This document shows, in pieces, positions 60,056-64,000 of a stretch of DNA of 64,000 bases. Source of the stretch: Candidula unifasciata (Eukaryota > Mollusca > Gastropoda > Stylommatophora > Geomitridae); the NCBI GenBank assembly GCA_905116865.2, contig CAJHNH020008565.1, positions 798,501 to 862,500 on the forward strand, in the 5' to 3' direction. Position numbers and translations under genes: made by a program. Positions within the stretch are counted from its first letter, which is position 1. Every line of letters starts with the position of its first letter. The notes below the pieces were generated by a model. It did not search any database and was not told the DNA's origin. It saw nothing but the letters and a program-made list of their open reading frames with translations.

Positions 60056-61429
60056 CAACAGTTTTCTCAATGCTCAGTCTGTGAAGGCTGAAATGGCTAG
60101 AATACACCTGGATGATAGGGAAGTTCCCAAGGAAAGCTTTACAAGTGGCTGTATCTACTTCGGTATAAAGATGTGGGAAATGAGATATATATGAGATGGG
60201 ATCAGGATGCAGTTGGTCATCTTACAAGGAAGGGAAAGATCAGGAAGGCAATGAAGACATGAACTTGATTTCAGACAGCTTAAGAGCTGAATGTTTTAGG
60301 AAAATACAACAGAATGACCCCAAAATCCTATGCACTTATAATAGAATACATGTCTTTTTGCAAGCTGGTCTTGTAAGTCACATCTGCTAGAAACAATGGT
60401 GCAAGCCAAACTTTCTGGGTTGCTGACTGAATTACAACAGACAGTGAAGTTATACTAGAGACAGCATTGCAGATATAGATAATCTATTTCAAGCGAATGA
60501 AAGAAGAAGAAGAAGAATAATAAGAACAGCTGCTATGTCATGGAATTCATTTCGGTGCAATCCCATGACACAGTGCAATACTATTATCTGAAAATGAGAG
60601 GGTAATGAAATCTGGCAAGATTAGCTGTAGTAGAAGTTTAGGCTTGTTTTTTTGTTGTTTGCTAATCTGATGTATATTTCCTATTTGCCACGGTGAATAT
60701 TATTTTTGCCTGGTTATCCTGTCTATGATGTCGTTAATTTGTACTCCTATGATCTGGAATTAAAGGCTGTATTTTGTGTATTACTGTTTGGTTTTGCCTA
60801 TGTGTCTCTGTGGGTGATCAGTTAATTGCACACAGATATGTCTGTAAATAAAACATAATTCAAGCTCATACACAACACAGTGCACAAACTTTGTAGCACG
60901 GGTGCTGATTTAGCAATGTGTATGCAGGAATCCCATGATATACATATCATTTGTGGGTTGGTTTTTCAGCCTTTGAAATATATTGTCTCTGAGCCTCCTA
61001 TGAAATCATTTGGTCTGACCCTGCCAAAGCAACCATCCATCCATACATCCATTTATGTAAAACAAAACCAAAAATCAACCATGTTCTACCTACTGTGGAC
61101 AGTATCGGTTATAATTGTGGTCTGCTTTCTTTGTGCCAATTATGTTGGCTAAAAAATGTTAACACTCTAGTACCTAGTGAGGGTTGTTGGGGAGGGGTCT
61201 GGTATGCACTATGCACACCACACATACATATATATAGACATACATGTACTGTTTATATATATATATATACATGTAACATACTCGTCTGCAGGCTCACTTG
61301 GGAATGCGCCTATACATATGGCATTTACACACGTATACATACATACTCACGCACACGCCTACGTGGGAATGCAGGTATGTTTGCACACACACACACACAT
61401 GTATACGTATTTACACACATATACTTAAG

Positions 61430-61545
61430 GGATTCACCGTGGTATAGCGGCCAGACGCTCGCTGGTGGATCGGAAGGTCATGGGTTCAAATCAAGATGGA
61501 GCCAGATTTTATTTTTTTTAAATAAATATATGTCCCTAGTTCCCA
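61430..61545 (+). mobile_element. tRNA-derived SINE or tRNA pseudogene (family S2 head)
   Basis: TGGTATAGCGGCCAGACGCT ... GATCGGAAGGTCATGGGTTC AAATC carries A- and B-box motifs. No clean cloverleaf with a closed acceptor stem was apparent, so a SINE head is more likely than a functional tRNA gene. Confidence 0.6.
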
Positions 61546-62239
61546 GATCTACTCAGCACTATATGATGTAACCTATAGTTTTGCTCATTTTCTATTATTT
61601 GCGCCCTAGTTACTAGTTTGGGTGTTTTGGTTTGTATATGTGACACATTCCTACCATCCACCATTGTAAGGAGATAATTAGGCATTCTTGGCCAGTTTAG
61701 ATTGTTTCACCTAATTGAATTCCTTCTCTTTTATTATTTACCTTCCTCAATTCCTTTTTCTTATCTCACCCTCTCTGTCTAATATTTTCATCTATAGAGA
61801 CATATTTTTACATGTCCTGCAAATGAACTTCTCTACTTATTTCTATATGTTCTCATTGCTGTCAACGTGTAAGCATTCTTTGGATGTCAATGACTTATTT
61901 AGTTTTAGAAAATAGTCTTCCAAGGGTTTTCTGTCATGTCAATATAGGTTGCATGTTAACAGGACGTGGTCTATTGTGTTTTAGTCAAAGCTAAATCAGA
62001 CAGATACAATTTTCCATGTTAGTGTCGGAACTGCTGATTAATCTGTGTATGTGTGCGCGTGTGATAATAGTAGCTAGTTGACTTCAGTTCTTTAAATTCC
62101 GGCGGGATAGTGGACAGAAAGACGTGACAGACTGACTTGCTGTAAGGTTTATGAAGTTTTTAAGATGACCGCTGACGTGGGAACAAACCTGACTGACCGG
62201 GGAGAAGGACAGTTGTTAGCAAGTGGTATAAAAATAAGT

Positions 62240-62487
62240 AAAGGCCCCTTTTCCACGCCTTTAGGCGTATAGGGCATATAGGGCTAGACTAATATTTTTA
62301 TAGATTAATCGGCACAAGATGGGTGATGTCAGCATCATACCGTCCGTCTTTACTTCCTAGGATTGCATCGGGAACCCACTCAAGGCTAGGTCGACCTGAG
62401 AGAAAAAAAAAGTCCGGCTCCGCCAGGGAGCGAACCCACGACCTTCCGATCCCCACGCGAGCATCTGCCCGCTAGGTCACGGGGCAA
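62240..62487 (-). mobile_element. tRNA-derived SINE (family S2), complete
   Basis: The reverse complement head GCCCCGTGACCTAGCGGGCA GATGCTCGCGTGGGGATCGGAAGGTCGTGGGTTCGCTCCC has A- and B-boxes. The body includes TCTCAGGTCGACCTAGCC and the end CCTATACGCCTAAAGGCGTG. The head resembles 61440-61500 and the body 36240-36360. Confidence 0.8.
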
Positions 62488-62912
62488 GTGGTATACTCAT
62501 GGAAAACATCACTACAGTAATGGTGACACACCAGATTTTATTTGTGAGCTATGAAAGCTCTCTGGACCAATGTTTCCTGATAAGTTAAGACCTGCTGTTT
62601 GCTCTTTTTTGCTTCTTTTACAGATCAGTCATGAAGCCCATACTGTTTAATATAAACTTGGCACTCAGGTCGACCCAGCCCTAAATGGATACTAGGTAAA
62701 GTCCTGGGAAGTAAAGTCGACCAGCGAATGAAGGCATGGAAAAGAGTCCTTTGCTTACTTTTTTTAAACGCACGAAATCATTATAATTTATTAACATTAG
62801 AATTGTAAAAAAGAATTGCTTTCCACAGCTATGGGCTTTTTGTAGTGATATCACAGAACCCTTAAATCTGTTCTAGGGCCCACAAACTCATGTGTGCACA
62901 TGCACACACGCA

Positions 62913-64000
<1,088 letters not shown>

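Noticed and set aside
61440..61505. Functional tRNA gene
   Set aside because: A and B boxes are present but no clean cloverleaf was found, and the head resembles the SINE at 62240-62487.

Overview
The window is animal nuclear DNA: spliced genes with GT/AG introns of several kilobases, dense degraded non-LTR retrotransposons, tRNA-derived SINEs, foldback MITEs, minisatellites and very long dinucleotide runs. The mix of RNase H-bearing LINEs, RTE/CR1-like 'endonuclease-reverse transcriptase' remnants and tRNA-SINEs looks like a mollusc or other lophotrochozoan. That assignment is an inference; nothing in the window fixes the species.

Two host genes can be read exon by exon. On the minus strand (about 13.15 kb down to 0.11 kb, running off the left edge) lies the beta catalytic subunit of protein phosphatase 1 (PPP1CB). 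Six exons with matching phases and canonical splice sites are present, beginning at an ATG 17 bp below a perfect CRE palindrome. Two internal exons I would expect, carrying the GDIHG/GDYVDRG metal-site segment and the segment ending just before GLSPDLQ, were not found on reading the introns. On the plus strand (31.36 to 58.56 kb) is a complete nine-exon ribonuclease T2 (RNASET2 type) of 278 residues with a signal peptide, both catalytic CAS boxes and three N-glycosylation sequons.

Everything else is repeat-derived or unassigned. 0.1-13 kb: PPP1CB introns holding a 48-bp minisatellite, an (AT)n run, a 380-bp foldback MITE, LINE scraps, and a 3.27-kb hAT-like element with a purine-rich core that ends 12 bp from the exon 2 boundary. 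13.4-15.6 kb: one LINE nested inside an RNase H-type LINE. 17-17.4 kb: a hAT MITE. 18.5-21.4 kb: a large unclassified inverted-repeat element with internal tandem arrays. 25.2-28.7 kb: a LINE split by a decayed reverse transcriptase element with an apparent C-terminal restriction-like endonuclease motif. 29.8-30.2 kb: a second copy of the foldback MITE. 31-59 kb: RNASET2, whose introns carry many LINE and SINE copies and a 2.57-kb array of a 58-bp satellite. 59-62.9 kb: SINEs. 62.9-64 kb: at least 1,086 bp of uninterrupted (CA)n running off the right edge.

The two genes have no evident functional link: one encodes an intracellular Ser/Thr phosphatase subunit, the other a secreted or lysosomal RNase. 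No operon, CRISPR, prophage or comparable multi-gene system is visible. The most unusual structures are the inverted-repeat element at 18.5-21.4 kb, the purine-rich hAT-like element beside the PPP1CB splice donor, and the apparent exon losses in PPP1CB.
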